The translations under genes were made by a program, and so were the position numbers. Shown one piece after another: positions 1-9,468 of a stretch of DNA of 64,000 bases; within the stretch, counting starts at the first letter, position 1, and each line of letters begins with the position of its first letter. The stretch is from Flavobacterium sp. 5 (GTDB lineage: Bacteria > Bacteroidota > Bacteroidia > Flavobacteriales > Flavobacteriaceae), in assembly GCF_002813295.1 (NCBI RefSeq), contig NZ_PHUE01000001.1, positions 248,001 through 312,000 on the forward strand, written 5' to 3'. Below the pieces are notes generated by a model, which had not been told where the DNA came from, ran no database searches, and saw nothing but the letters and a program-made list of their open reading frames with translations.

Positions 1-2016
1 AGCGTTTTTCTTGAAATTATTATTGTTACCCTCATCTTCATATAGCCTCAACGCTCCTTTTTTACCAGGATAAAAAGAAAGAATTAAAGGATTAAGTGGT
101 GCTTCATCGGTTCTTGAAACTTTTGGCTGCATAGGAATAATAGCTCCTTCTTTTACAAAAACCGGAATATCTCCTAAAGTAAAAGGCATTGTGATTTTTT
201 TGCTTCCTTCCAGAATGCTTCCTGTGCTGCATTCGTACCATTTACCCTCAGGTAACCATGTTTCATGCGAAAGAAAAATACTGCCATTATCGATAGGCTT
301 AGTAATAGGGTGTACTATCATATCACGACCAAACATATATTGGTTAGGTATAGAATAGGCGTTTTCGTCCTTTGGATAATCATAATACATTGGATGAACA
401 GTAGAAACACCTGTATCATAAGTATTACGAGCTTCGTTATATAGATAGGGTACTAAAGAATATCTTAACAAATAAGCATCTCGCATAATTTGAAAATTCT
501 CAAGCGGATATGCCCAAATACGACGTTCATGCTGCGGTTCAGAAGTAGCGTGAGTTCTAAATATTGGACTAAAAACCCCCCATTGAATCCATCTTGTATA
601 AAGTTCAGGAGAACCCGCATCACCTTGGTGCCCACCAATATCATGACTCCAGTAACCAAATCCTACATTGGCTGCTGTAGATGTAAAATAAGGCTGATAA
701 TCCAATGATTTCCAAGTTACGTGAGTATCTCCAGAAAATCCGATTTGGTACCTGTGATTTCCTAATCCTCCCCAACGGTGAAATATAAGTGGACGTACCT
801 TGTTTTGGCGTTCCATATCACTATAATGAACATAATTCAAGTAGAAAGTAGGGTTTACACCAGGAATATTGGTATTCCCCCATTGTTGCCAGTCAAGCCA
901 CCAAAAATCAACACCAGCCTTTTCAATTGGATGTAATACGAGATTCATATAATTGGTAGCAAATTTTTTATCCGTGATATCAAAAGGCACAAACTTTTTT
1001 GTAGCAGGATCAATTCCCATAGCTTTGGCCATTTCTGGATACGCTTCCTCAAAAGGCTGGATTCCTGAGGCTGGATGAAGATTCAAACAAGTTTTAAGAT
1101 GTTGTTCATCTGTCCATTTTAAAAACTTTTCCGGAGAAGGGAAAAAATCCTTATTCCAAGTAAACCCTGTCCATCCAGCATCTTCTCCAGCCTGATCTCG
1201 TTGTCGTTGTCCGTTTTTGAAAAATTCAGGCAATGATTTTATATGCCAGTCAATATCAATTACAAATACATCAAGTGGAACATCGTGAGTCTTGAACTCA
1301 TCAACAAGTTCACGAAATTCAGTATCAGTATATTCTCTATAACGTGACCACCATGCACCAAATGAAAATCGAGGAGGCATGGCAATTTTACCTGCAATAT
1401 CCGTGTAGTCTTTTAGAACAATTTTATAATTTGAATCATAAGCAAAAAGATATAAATCCTGAGGTTTATCTCCTGGACGTGCCATTACCCAAGCCCATTC
1501 TGTATTGTCAAAAAGCGGGCGCTCACTATCATCTATCAAATACCATCCATCACGTGAAATGATACCTTGCTCAAGTTCCTTGGCAGCACCGTCAACTCCA
1601 TCTAGAGTACGGGTTGTACCCAAAAGGTTTCCATTATTTGGCATTCCTGGTTTCCAAGTAGTATTTTTACCATTAACAATAAAATCAATACTCAAATTGT
1701 TTTCTGTGAACTTACCTGAACCTATTTTATATTTAAGTTTTACCACATCCGTAGTAATTTGGAGGACACCATTAGTCTCTTTTTTTGTAAAAGAGGGTAC
1801 TGGAAGGTTACGATTAACAAAAGTTAAAGAAGCATTGTCTATAAACTTTGCATCTGCACTCCATTCCATGCGTATTACCCGTGGCGAAAGTACCGTAAAT
1901 CTGGCATTCCCAGATACTACGGTTGCCAATGGGTTGGCTTCAGGTTTTAATTCCTGAGCAAATAACGTTGCCGAAGCAAAGCAAAAAATTGTAACTAAAA
2001 ATTGTTTTGTTTTCAT
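1..2016 (-). CDS. GH31 family glycoside hydrolase (C-terminus beyond the window)
   Basis: The frame is open from the ATG at 2016 to the window edge (672 codons, no stop), so the gene is cut off. A signal peptide ending near LFAQ is followed by an N-terminal beta-sandwich and a GH31 barrel. The barrel has a DIDWH strand, a WWLDWQQWG motif whose Asp (about D375) sits where the GH31 nucleophile is expected, and FSGDTHVTW with the likely acid/base (about D430). The usual WNDMNEP signature of alpha-glucosidases is absent, so it belongs to another GH31 branch than the two other GH31 genes here, and I do not assign a substrate. It starts 29 bp downstream of a LacI-type palindrome and appears to be its own transcription unit. 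It probably acts in the periplasm or at the cell surface on alpha-linked glycosides. Confidence 0.9.
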   Translation of the reverse strand, partial: MKTKQFLVTIFCFASATLFAQELKPEANPLATVVSGNARFTVLSPRVIRMEWSADAKFIDNASLTFVNRNLPVPSFTKKETNGVLQITTDVVKLKYKIGSGKFTENNLSIDFIVNGKNTTWKPGMPNNGNLLGTTRTLDGVDGAAKELEQGIISRDGWYLIDDSERPLFDNTEWAWVMARPGDKPQDLYLFAYDSNYKIVLKDYTDIAGKIAMPPRFSFGAWWSRYREYTDTEFRELVDEFKTHDVPLDVFVIDIDWHIKSLPEFFKNGQRQRDQAGEDAGWTGFTWNKDFFPSPEKFLKWTDEQHLKTCLNLHPASGIQPFEEAYPEMAKAMGIDPATKKFVPFDITDKKFATNYMNLVLHPIEKAGVDFWWLDWQQWGNTNIPGVNPTFYLNYVHYSDMERQNKVRPLIFHRWGGLGNHRYQIGFSGDTHVTWKSLDYQPYFTSTAANVGFGYWSHDIGGHQGDAGSPELYTRWIQWGVFSPIFRTHATSEPQHERRIWAYPLENFQIMRDAYLLRYSLVPYLYNEARNTYDTGVSTVHPMYYDYPKDENAYSIPNQYMFGRDMIVHPITKPIDNGSIFLSHETWLPEGKWYECSTGSILEGSKKITMPFTLGDIPVFVKEGAIIPMQPKVSRTDEAPLNPLILSFYPGKKGALRLYEDEGNNNNFKKNA

Positions 2017-2044
2017 ATTCTCATTCAAAATTAAAGCAAAATAA

Positions 2045-2066
2045 TATGCTAAATCATTTTAGCATA
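2045..2066 (-). promoter_or_regulatory. LacI-type operator upstream of the GH31 gene
   Basis: A 22-bp inverted repeat has 9-bp arms (TATGCTAAA and TTTAGCATA) around TCAT. It lies 29 bp upstream of the GH31 start. The arms match the TACTAAA/TTTAGTA operators elsewhere in the window except for G/C in place of A/T at the third outer position, and the centre lacks the CG pair of the others. It is a probable member of the same operator set, possibly of lower affinity. No perfect TAnnTTTG box follows; TATTATTTTG is the closest. Confidence 0.6.
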
Positions 2067-2172
2067 AGCGTGCATTTTTTTTATATTTTTTATACTAATA
2101 AATTGATATTAAACAAAAAATGTTTTGAAATAATGTCAATCTATTCACTTGAAAGTATTTGTTTTTAAATAA

Positions 2173-2213
2173 AGTGTAATACATTTAATAGTGCTATTAA
2201 AAGATCAGACACT
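2173..2213 (-). terminator. Putative terminator after the first GH43 gene
   Basis: A nested inverted repeat lies 12 bp beyond the GH43 stop: outer arms AGTGT (2173-2177) and ACACT (2209-2213), inner arms TTTAATAG (2184-2191) and CTATTAAA (2194-2201). On the minus strand it is followed by TTATTTAAAA, a weak T-rich tract. The perfect inner palindrome could instead be a protein site for the downstream GH31 promoter. Confidence 0.4.
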
Positions 2214-2224
2214 CTATTTTTAGG

Positions 2225-4771
2225 TTATTTTTTAATAAATTTCTTCACATATTCTGTACCATTCATTTGAATTCGCAGTATATAAATACCTGAAGTCAAA
2301 TTCCCCACATACAGATCATTGTCAATTTTTTTAAGATTACTCAAAAGCCTACCTTGAACATCATAAATTTTTATATCTGCGGATGATAAATTAATGTCCG
2401 AAACAATATGTAATATCTGATCAACAGGATTTGTTGTTATAATTTCATGGCTTAGTTGTAGTTCTTTAATTCCTAAAGTACTTTCATAAAATTGTGCTTT
2501 CGTTATTACTTCCCTGTTTTGTAAAAAGTTTGACCATTCTAGTTTGCAAGTAGCAGCACTGCTATTTTCAAAATATTCTAATTTGATATCATATTTCTGA
2601 CCAGCTACAAGAGAAATTTTACCTCTATATTCTCCTATATTATCAACCCAACCATCAATAATCAATTGATTGTTAACCCATAATCTTCTTCCGTTATTGC
2701 TCGTCACATAAAAAGTATATTCACCACTATACTTTGGTTGTACCTGACCTGTCCAACGTACCGTGAATTGATCTGGATTTACACTAGCATTTGGAGAAGT
2801 AAATGCCCAATCAAAATTAATACTAGTATCTACTCTGTTGAATACTGGTGTTTGAAAATTCATTCCATTAAAATAGCTTCCAGATATACCTGTTCCATTA
2901 CCAATCATTGGATTTACATCTGGCATTAAATCAAGCTTCCAACGTTGGGCATTATTATTATTGTCTTCCCACTGTTGTATATTCGTGCCTGGTTCAGAAA
3001 GATTATTGTCAACGTCAAGACATTTAGTTGTGCCTTTATGGGTTATTTTGAAATAACCATCAGGCATTAAATCCAGTTTCCAGCGTTGGGCATCATTATC
3101 AGTATCATCATATTGGTGTACATTCCCACCATTATTACTACTATTATTATCAACATCCAAAACCTGGTTTGTTCCCTTGTGTTTCAACTGATAAAACCCA
3201 TCACTTTCTAGTGTAACATACCAACGTTGCGCATCAACATTACCACTATCCGTCCATTGATGTACATTGGCCCCTGGAGTAGAACTGTCTTTATCTACAC
3301 TTATGACCTGATTGGTTCCTTTGTGGGTTAATTTGTATAATCCTCCAGTAACAATTGGGATTTCGATTAATTCCAATTTCCAACGCTGTCCATCGCTTCC
3401 ATTGTCTGTGTATTGTTTAACATTAGCAAGCGGAACATTACTATTTTGGTCTACCTCTAAACATTGATCGGTTCCTTTATGTGTTATCTTAAAATAACCA
3501 TCTGTCATAGCTTCCAAATTCCAATGTTGTGCATCAATCCCAAGGTCAGTCCCTTGTTGCACATTTGCATCAGGCTGAAGACTTCCATTATCAACTTCTA
3601 AACATTGCTTACTGCTTTTATTAAGTATCTTATAAGAACCGTCTGACTCAAGAGTAATAGTCCAACGTTGCGAATCGTTACCACTATCTGTATTTTGTTG
3701 CACATTAGCCCCTGGCTGACTACTATTATCTGCTACTTCTAAACATTGATTAGTACCTTTGTGTGTCAATTTATAAATACCTCCAGTAACAATTGGAAAT
3801 ACGGGTAATGATGCGCATGAATTATCAGGTACTCTTGCTTTTACCCCATAATTGGTCATAGTTACTGGTTCTATTAAATCATTTGCATTAAAATACATGT
3901 GATCAATAGCAATTTTTCTATCTCCGCTTGATGCGTTTTCATAACGATGATAAACAATATAGTATTCGTCACAATCACCCATTTTTATAACGGAATGATG
4001 TCCTGGTCCTTTATCTTCTATATTCGAGCTGAGTACACTCCCCTGATATGTCCAAGGTCCCATAGGTGAATTAGAAGTTGAATATTGTACATTATAACTA
4101 TCATTACCCCAATAACCATTAGAATACATCATATAATAAATGCCTTTGCGCTTTACCATATAGGGTCCTTCGGTATAATTCTGAGGTGTTATATTTGTAG
4201 AGGCAGAGGACAAAGTAACCATATCAGAATTTAATTTACGTACCGCTAATTTGCTTTTGCCTGATCCTCCGTAATAAATATAGGCTTGTCCATCATCATC
4301 CGTAAATACCATTGCATCAATGATATCGTCTGTAAATGGATCCGTTGCAATAAGGGGTGAACCCAAATCTGTAAATGGCCCAGTTGGAGAATCCCCTACT
4401 GCAACTCCAATTTTAACTTCGGCTGTATAATAGAAATAGTATTTATTATTTCTGTATGCCACCCCTGGAGCCCAACCATTATTATCAGCCCAGCTACATT
4501 GAGGGCCAATATCAAAAATAACACCTTCATCTACCCAATTTGTCAAATCTAATGATGAATAAGCATGAAATTGTTTCCCTGCGGCGGCTGTAGGATAGAT
4601 GTAATATTTGTTATTAAAATAATGAATTTCGGGGTCTGCTCCCGAAAATAAAGGATTTCCATTAGTTTGTGCTATCACAGGAGTAGCCAAATATATAAAC
4701 ATTAAAAAGACAGTAATACGCAGTCTCCATTGATCCATCAGATTATAACTTTTTTGTATAATTTGTATCAT
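2225..4771 (-). CDS. GH43 enzyme with two ricin-type trefoils, PA14 domain and T9SS sorting domain
   Basis: A secreted enzyme of 848 residues. After a signal peptide (cleavage near VIAQ, residue 35) comes a five-bladed GH43 catalytic domain (about 37-325) with the expected triad: base D46 in GADPEIH, pKa-tuning D152 in DDIIDA, and acid E201 in TEGPY. Six ricin/CBM13-like repeats with QRW motifs form two beta-trefoils (about 328-470 and 477-618). They are followed by a PA14-like domain (about 624-763, SGSYFNGMNF to YFENSSAATCKLEW) and a type A T9SS sorting domain ending KKFIKK. The product is therefore probably exported through the outer membrane and surface-attached or released. GH43 enzymes act on arabinosides, xylosides or galactosides (including galactofuranosides); which applies here cannot be read from the sequence. 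It follows its paralogue at 4900-7029, separated by a perfect 16-bp inverted repeat. Confidence 0.93.
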   Translation of the reverse strand: MIQIIQKSYNLMDQWRLRITVFLMFIYLATPVIAQTNGNPLFSGADPEIHYFNNKYYIYPTAAAGKQFHAYSSLDLTNWVDEGVIFDIGPQCSWADNNGWAPGVAYRNNKYYFYYTAEVKIGVAVGDSPTGPFTDLGSPLIATDPFTDDIIDAMVFTDDDGQAYIYYGGSGKSKLAVRKLNSDMVTLSSASTNITPQNYTEGPYMVKRKGIYYMMYSNGYWGNDSYNVQYSTSNSPMGPWTYQGSVLSSNIEDKGPGHHSVIKMGDCDEYYIVYHRYENASSGDRKIAIDHMYFNANDLIEPVTMTNYGVKARVPDNSCASLPVFPIVTGGIYKLTHKGTNQCLEVADNSSQPGANVQQNTDSGNDSQRWTITLESDGSYKILNKSSKQCLEVDNGSLQPDANVQQGTDLGIDAQHWNLEAMTDGYFKITHKGTDQCLEVDQNSNVPLANVKQYTDNGSDGQRWKLELIEIPIVTGGLYKLTHKGTNQVISVDKDSSTPGANVHQWTDSGNVDAQRWYVTLESDGFYQLKHKGTNQVLDVDNNSSNNGGNVHQYDDTDNDAQRWKLDLMPDGYFKITHKGTTKCLDVDNNLSEPGTNIQQWEDNNNNAQRWKLDLMPDVNPMIGNGTGISGSYFNGMNFQTPVFNRVDTSINFDWAFTSPNASVNPDQFTVRWTGQVQPKYSGEYTFYVTSNNGRRLWVNNQLIIDGWVDNIGEYRGKISLVAGQKYDIKLEYFENSSAATCKLEWSNFLQNREVITKAQFYESTLGIKELQLSHEIITTNPVDQILHIVSDINLSSADIKIYDVQGRLLSNLKKIDNDLYVGNLTSGIYILRIQMNGTEYVKKFIKK

Positions 4772-4785
4772 AATTTCTATTTTTA

Positions 4786-4849
4786 AGACATTCTAAAAAC
4801 TATATTTTTATCATTTTTAACTTCAAAAAAGTAAGTTTTTAGAATGTCT
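4786..4849 (-). repeat. Perfect 16-bp inverted repeat in the leader of the GH43 gene
   Basis: Arms at 4786-4801 (AGACATTCTAAAAACT) and 4834-4849 are exact reverse complements around a 32-nt AT-rich loop. The structure fills the space between the two GH43 paralogues and ends 14 nt before the ATG at 4771. It lacks a T-run, so it may be an mRNA-stabilising or processing hairpin, or one that masks translation initiation, rather than a simple terminator. Confidence 0.6.
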
Positions 4850-4899
4850 AAATATTAAATCAATTCTAATTTCTAATAAGAAGAAAATATTATTTGGTA

Positions 4900-7029
4900 T
4901 TATTTTTTAATAAATCGTTTTGTATTTTTTGTTTCATCTTTATCAAAAACAACAAAATAAACTCCTGATTTTAAATCTGAAACATCCAAACTATTACCCT
5001 TCATTTTTTGTTCCAAAACTGAGCTTCCTGTTAGAGAAAAAACACGAACTTGAATTCCTGTCATTTCGGAAGTAAAGAAAAGTGTATTCTCTACTGGGTT
5101 TGGATATACATTTATAGCCATTGGCATAACCTCATCAGTTTTTAATGTAGATTTGGATAATTTGGATGTCCCTGTAGTGAGTTTTATTAAATCCAACTTC
5201 CAACGTTGTGCATCGTTACCAAGATCGGTCCATTGCTGCACATTGGTTCTGGGTTCTGCCAGATTATTTGCTACATCCAGACATAAATTGGTGTTTTTAT
5301 GGGTAACTTTAAAATAGCCATCACTCATAAGTTCAAGTTTCCAACGCTGTGCATCGGTACCAAGATCTGCCCATTGTTGTACATTGGCGCCAGCTTGAGT
5401 ACTATTGTTAGCAACATCCAAAACCTGGTTTGTTCCTCTATGAGTTAATTTATAAAAGCCATCTGCTTCCTTTGTAATAACCCAGCGTTGTGCATCATTC
5501 TCACTAGTGGTATATTGTTGCACATTTGCACCTTGAAGAATACTAGCATCACTTACATCTAAGCTTTGATTAGTTTCTTTATGAGTCAGTCTATAAATCC
5601 CTCCTGAAACAATTGGAACTTCAATAAGATCAAGTTTCCATCGTTGTGCATCATTATTGGTAGTAAGATTATCTCCCCATTGGTGCACATTGGCTCCTGA
5701 CTGATTACTATTGTTATCAACATCCAAACATTGAGTAGTTCCTTTGTGAGTCAATTTACAATAACCATCTGACATCATTTCGATTTTCCAACGCTGTGCA
5801 TCGGTACCAAGGTCTGTCCATTGTTGCACATTGGCGCCAGCCTGACTACCATTGTTATCAACATCCAAAACTTGAGTGGTTCCTTTATGAGTTAATTTAT
5901 AAAAACCATCTGCTTCCTTTGTAATAATCCAGCGTTGTGCATCATTACCATTGTCTGTACTTTGTTGCACATTTGTTCCCGATTGACTGTTATTTTGAAA
6001 AACATCCAAACACTGAGAAGTTCCTTTGTGCGTTAATTTATAAATACCTCCCGAAACAATATTTTGTGCAGGACAGGATTGATCAAGTACCCTAGGTGCA
6101 ACACCATAATTAGTCATATTAACTGGATCAATCAAATCGGAGGAATTGAAATACATTCTATCAATAGCAATTTTTCTGTCCCCTGATGTGCCATTTTCAT
6201 AGCGATGGTAAATCATGTAATACTCATCACAGTTTCCTATTTTTAATACTCCATGGTGCCCTGGCCCTTTGTCTTCTGAGTTCGAACTTAAAACCTTACC
6301 TCTATATGTCCAAGGTCCCATAGGTGAATTAGAAGTAGAATATTGTACATTGTAAGTATCATTAAACCAAGATCCATTAGAATACATCATATAATAAATA
6401 CCTTTACGCTTTACCATATACGGTCCTTCGGTATAGTTTTGAGGTGTTATATCTGTAGGTCCAGTTGATAAACTAACCATATCAGCATTTAATTTGCGCA
6501 CCACCATTCTGCTTTTCCCAGATCCTCCATAATAAATATAGGCCTGTCCATCATCATCAACAAAAACATCCGCATCAATAATATCATCCGTATAAGGATC
6601 TGTTCCAATAAGTGGAACTCCTATATCTGTAAAAGGTCCAATGGGTGTATTACCTACAGCCACACCTATTTTGGTCTCTGCTGTATAATAAAAATAATAT
6701 TTATTGTTACGGAAAACTACTGCTGGTGCCCAGCCGTTATTTTGTGCCCAAGGACTATCTGGATAAAGATCAAAAATAAGACCTTCGTCGTACCAATTGG
6801 TTAAATCATTTGAAGAATAGGCATGAAACTGTGTGCCATAAGTAGCTGTAGTATAAATATAATATTTATTGTTAAAATAATGAATCTCGGGATCAGCTCC
6901 TGTAAATAATGGATTACCGCTGAGTTGCGCCTGAGCAGGAATCACAATACCTATAAACATTAAAAACACTGCAAAACGCAATCTTAATTTATCAATCAGA
7001 TTATAACTATTTATTTTAATTTGTATCAT
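4900..7029 (-). CDS. GH43 enzyme with two ricin-type trefoils and T9SS sorting domain
   Basis: A secreted 709-residue paralogue of the neighbouring GH43. Signal peptide (to about PAQAQ, residue 35), GH43 domain (about 37-325) with the same residues D46, D152 and E201, six ricin-like repeats forming two trefoils (about 325-473 and 473-618), and a type A T9SS sorting domain (about 640-709, from VYPNPVENTLFF to KRFIKK). It lacks the PA14 module of its twin, and its sorting domain resembles that of the upstream GH76 rather than that of the twin. It lies 18 bp downstream of the GH76 gene, so the two are almost certainly co-transcribed. Its role is probably removal of side chains from a polysaccharide at the cell surface; substrate unassigned. 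Confidence 0.93.
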   Translation of the reverse strand: MIQIKINSYNLIDKLRLRFAVFLMFIGIVIPAQAQLSGNPLFTGADPEIHYFNNKYYIYTTATYGTQFHAYSSNDLTNWYDEGLIFDLYPDSPWAQNNGWAPAVVFRNNKYYFYYTAETKIGVAVGNTPIGPFTDIGVPLIGTDPYTDDIIDADVFVDDDGQAYIYYGGSGKSRMVVRKLNADMVSLSTGPTDITPQNYTEGPYMVKRKGIYYMMYSNGSWFNDTYNVQYSTSNSPMGPWTYRGKVLSSNSEDKGPGHHGVLKIGNCDEYYMIYHRYENGTSGDRKIAIDRMYFNSSDLIDPVNMTNYGVAPRVLDQSCPAQNIVSGGIYKLTHKGTSQCLDVFQNNSQSGTNVQQSTDNGNDAQRWIITKEADGFYKLTHKGTTQVLDVDNNGSQAGANVQQWTDLGTDAQRWKIEMMSDGYCKLTHKGTTQCLDVDNNSNQSGANVHQWGDNLTTNNDAQRWKLDLIEVPIVSGGIYRLTHKETNQSLDVSDASILQGANVQQYTTSENDAQRWVITKEADGFYKLTHRGTNQVLDVANNSTQAGANVQQWADLGTDAQRWKLELMSDGYFKVTHKNTNLCLDVANNLAEPRTNVQQWTDLGNDAQRWKLDLIKLTTGTSKLSKSTLKTDEVMPMAINVYPNPVENTLFFTSEMTGIQVRVFSLTGSSVLEQKMKGNSLDVSDLKSGVYFVVFDKDETKNTKRFIKK

Positions 7030-7047
7030 AATTTGTAGTTTTTGGTC

Positions 7048-9372
7048 TTATTTTTTAATAAATCTTTTTGTGATTTTTGTACCATCTTTATCAAAAACAA
7101 TAAAATAAATTCCTGTTGCTAAACCAGAAACATCCAGATTATTATCCGTTACTTTTTGTTCTGAAACTGTACTTCCTGTTTGTGAAAAAATACTAACCTG
7201 AGTTCCCTTCATATCCGTTGTAAAAAACAGCGTGCTCTCTACTGGATTCGGGTATATATTTATCGGTAATGTAGCAACTTCGTTTTGGTTTTTTAATGAG
7301 AATTTCGATAATTTGGATGTCCCAACTGGAATCAATTTCCATTGTCCACTAGATTGATTTGTATTTTCCCATTGTTGTACATTTCCTCCGCTTACAGTAC
7401 TAAAACCGGCTACCTCAACTAATTTCCCGCTATGTTTCGCTACCAATTTATAATAACCATCTCCTGTTGAAACAGCAACGAATTGCTGATTAGCAGCACC
7501 AACATAAGCCCATTGATGAACATTGGCTCCATTGTCTACACTCACTCCTGCAATATCTATAGCCTTACCACTATTAATCGCTTGAATTTCATAAGCTCCA
7601 TCTGCTACATCAATGAATTTGAATTGCTGATTGTTAACTCCTGTATAACTTCCTTGTGCAATATTACCTCCATCAGCAGTGCTTAATCCCCAAACGTCCA
7701 TATACAATCCGCTATTGCGATTTTGCAAATAGTAAGTTGTGTTTCCTAAACTAGCAGTACCGTTGGTACGAATGCGTAAAGATGTTGTCCTGTCATTCCA
7801 ATCTCCTGCCCAATCAGTAGTAGAAGTAAACTCTTTTGAAGCTCCTGTAAAATTATCTCCGTCATAGACAGTTACTTTATATCCTTCAGTGATTTTTAAA
7901 GAAGTAATATCGTTATCTAATATCCCTTTGGCTCGGAGTTGCGCCAGAGTGTAATCTCCAACATTAAGACCAGCTGTATACCCTGTAAAGGTTATATCTT
8001 GATAAACATTAACTAAAGAACTGTTAGTGTCCACTATTTTTAAGGAAGAAATTCTATCATTCCAATCGGCAAGCCAAGCGCTATTCGCTGTAAATATTTT
8101 GGAAGTTCCTGTAAAATTATCATTCTCATAAACCGTAACAACATAACCCGAAGGAATAGTTAAAGAAGTGATATCATTATCGGTAACTCCTCTTGCCTGT
8201 AGTTGTGCTAAAGTGTAAGTTCCTGTTGAAAGTTGAGAATAAAACCCAGCGTAATTAATATTTTGATAAACATGTACCTTGTTTAAACTAGCAACAGATT
8301 CAAACAAATGAAGGCCAGTTGTTTGAGTAGATAAATCTATCGTGCCATTTGGCACTGAATTCCAATCTGAATTAATTAAAAAATTAGATTTATTCACAGC
8401 ATTAGCCCATACATAATTACTTGTATAATTGATGACACTTAAATACCTATCTTTCTGAGCTTGTGTTAAATTTCCCATACGAACAAATTCTATAAGCCAC
8501 TTCGCAAAAATTCCTTTGAATAAGCCACCATCTCCTTGCCCATTTTCGTTCAGAAAAAATACTCCCCCATTATAATTTCTATAATTCATCATGAACTCAC
8601 ATGCCTTGATACCGTCATCTATATATGATTGTGTACCTGTAACAAGATTGAGTTCCAAAGAAGCTGCAATGAACATACCTGAATTATAAGAGAATTGCCA
8701 GTCAGGATCCATATTTGTTGGAGTGTCCCAAATACCTCCTTGAGCATTAAAAACATTTGCTTTCATCCAGGCATGAATATCTTTTGCCATTTGCAAATTG
8801 GTATTATCTCCTTCTAATTGATACAATTTGGCTGCAATAACGATTGCGGGTCCGTTTGCAATAGAATTTCTACAAGGAGTTGTACAGCCCTTTTTCCATG
8901 ACATTACACCATTTGAATATCCTGTTTTAATTTCTGTCCAAATCTGATGTACTGCATCTAAAAACTCTGGATCTTTGGTAGCGTTATAGCAATTGAAACA
9001 TGCTAAACAAAGCCACTCCAAATCATCGTAAAAATCATTATGATACGTTCCTGCACCATACGAATTGTATTTTCTGATGCCTGCAATTATACTTTTCATT
9101 CGGTCTTTATAAACCGTATTGCGAGTTCTTTGATACGCATCCGCTAATGTTTCAAGCGTATGTGCCTGTATCCAATACCCATAACCATACGGATCATTAT
9201 CTGAAGCACTGTTATGTTTATAATAACTTTTATCTGCAGACATAAAAATAGTATTAGTTCCATTCTGCAAGTTTTCTGCTCTTTGATCGGCTGTTTGTGC
9301 AAATAAATTAGAAACGCATAGCAAAAAGAATATAGTAGCACATACGCTCCTAATTTTAAATAGATTTTTCAT
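7048..9372 (-). CDS. GH76 endo-alpha-1,6-mannanase with crystallin-like, ricin-like and T9SS domains
   Basis: A secreted 774-residue protein. Signal peptide to LFAQ (residue 26), then a GH76 (alpha/alpha)6 domain (about 27-345) with the family's catalytic Asp pair at D116-D117 in DFYDDLEW. Two beta/gamma-crystallin-like repeats follow (about 367-450 and 450-532; each reads VYxxxxFTG ... DNDITSL ... DWNDRxSSLRI), then a ricin-type trefoil (about 540-680) and a T9SS sorting domain (IYPNPVESTLFF to KRFIKK). GH76 enzymes cut the alpha-1,6-mannan backbone of fungal mannans inside the chain. Unlike the lipoprotein GH76 at 50878-52056, this one is T9SS cargo with extra binding modules, which suggests attack on insoluble material at a distance. 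A terminator separates it from the GH31 gene upstream. Confidence 0.93.
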   Translation of the reverse strand: MKNLFKIRSVCATIFFLLCVSNLFAQTADQRAENLQNGTNTIFMSADKSYYKHNSASDNDPYGYGYWIQAHTLETLADAYQRTRNTVYKDRMKSIIAGIRKYNSYGAGTYHNDFYDDLEWLCLACFNCYNATKDPEFLDAVHQIWTEIKTGYSNGVMSWKKGCTTPCRNSIANGPAIVIAAKLYQLEGDNTNLQMAKDIHAWMKANVFNAQGGIWDTPTNMDPDWQFSYNSGMFIAASLELNLVTGTQSYIDDGIKACEFMMNYRNYNGGVFFLNENGQGDGGLFKGIFAKWLIEFVRMGNLTQAQKDRYLSVINYTSNYVWANAVNKSNFLINSDWNSVPNGTIDLSTQTTGLHLFESVASLNKVHVYQNINYAGFYSQLSTGTYTLAQLQARGVTDNDITSLTIPSGYVVTVYENDNFTGTSKIFTANSAWLADWNDRISSLKIVDTNSSLVNVYQDITFTGYTAGLNVGDYTLAQLRAKGILDNDITSLKITEGYKVTVYDGDNFTGASKEFTSTTDWAGDWNDRTTSLRIRTNGTASLGNTTYYLQNRNSGLYMDVWGLSTADGGNIAQGSYTGVNNQQFKFIDVADGAYEIQAINSGKAIDIAGVSVDNGANVHQWAYVGAANQQFVAVSTGDGYYKLVAKHSGKLVEVAGFSTVSGGNVQQWENTNQSSGQWKLIPVGTSKLSKFSLKNQNEVATLPINIYPNPVESTLFFTTDMKGTQVSIFSQTGSTVSEQKVTDNNLDVSGLATGIYFIVFDKDGTKITKRFIKK

Positions 9373-9420
9373 AATTTACTTTTTAAGATTAATAACCAGA
9401 TAATAAATGATGTAAAATAA

Positions 9421-9461
9421 AAAGCCTAACTAAATCAACTTAGTAGAAATAGTTAGACCTT
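9421..9461 (-). terminator. Rho-independent terminator after the GH31-SusE/F fusion gene
   Basis: Arms at 9421-9432 and 9450-9461 pair over 12 bp on the minus strand (with two G-U pairs), starting 8 bp after the stop codon at 9469. The stem is followed on the minus strand by TTATTTTAC. It separates the GH31 unit from the GH76-GH43 unit. Confidence 0.65.
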
Positions 9462-9468
9462 AAAAAAC

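Noticed and set aside
1505..1957. 150-codon plus-strand frame inside the GH31 gene
   Set aside because: It is antisense to a clear GH31 coding sequence, and its translation has no family character.
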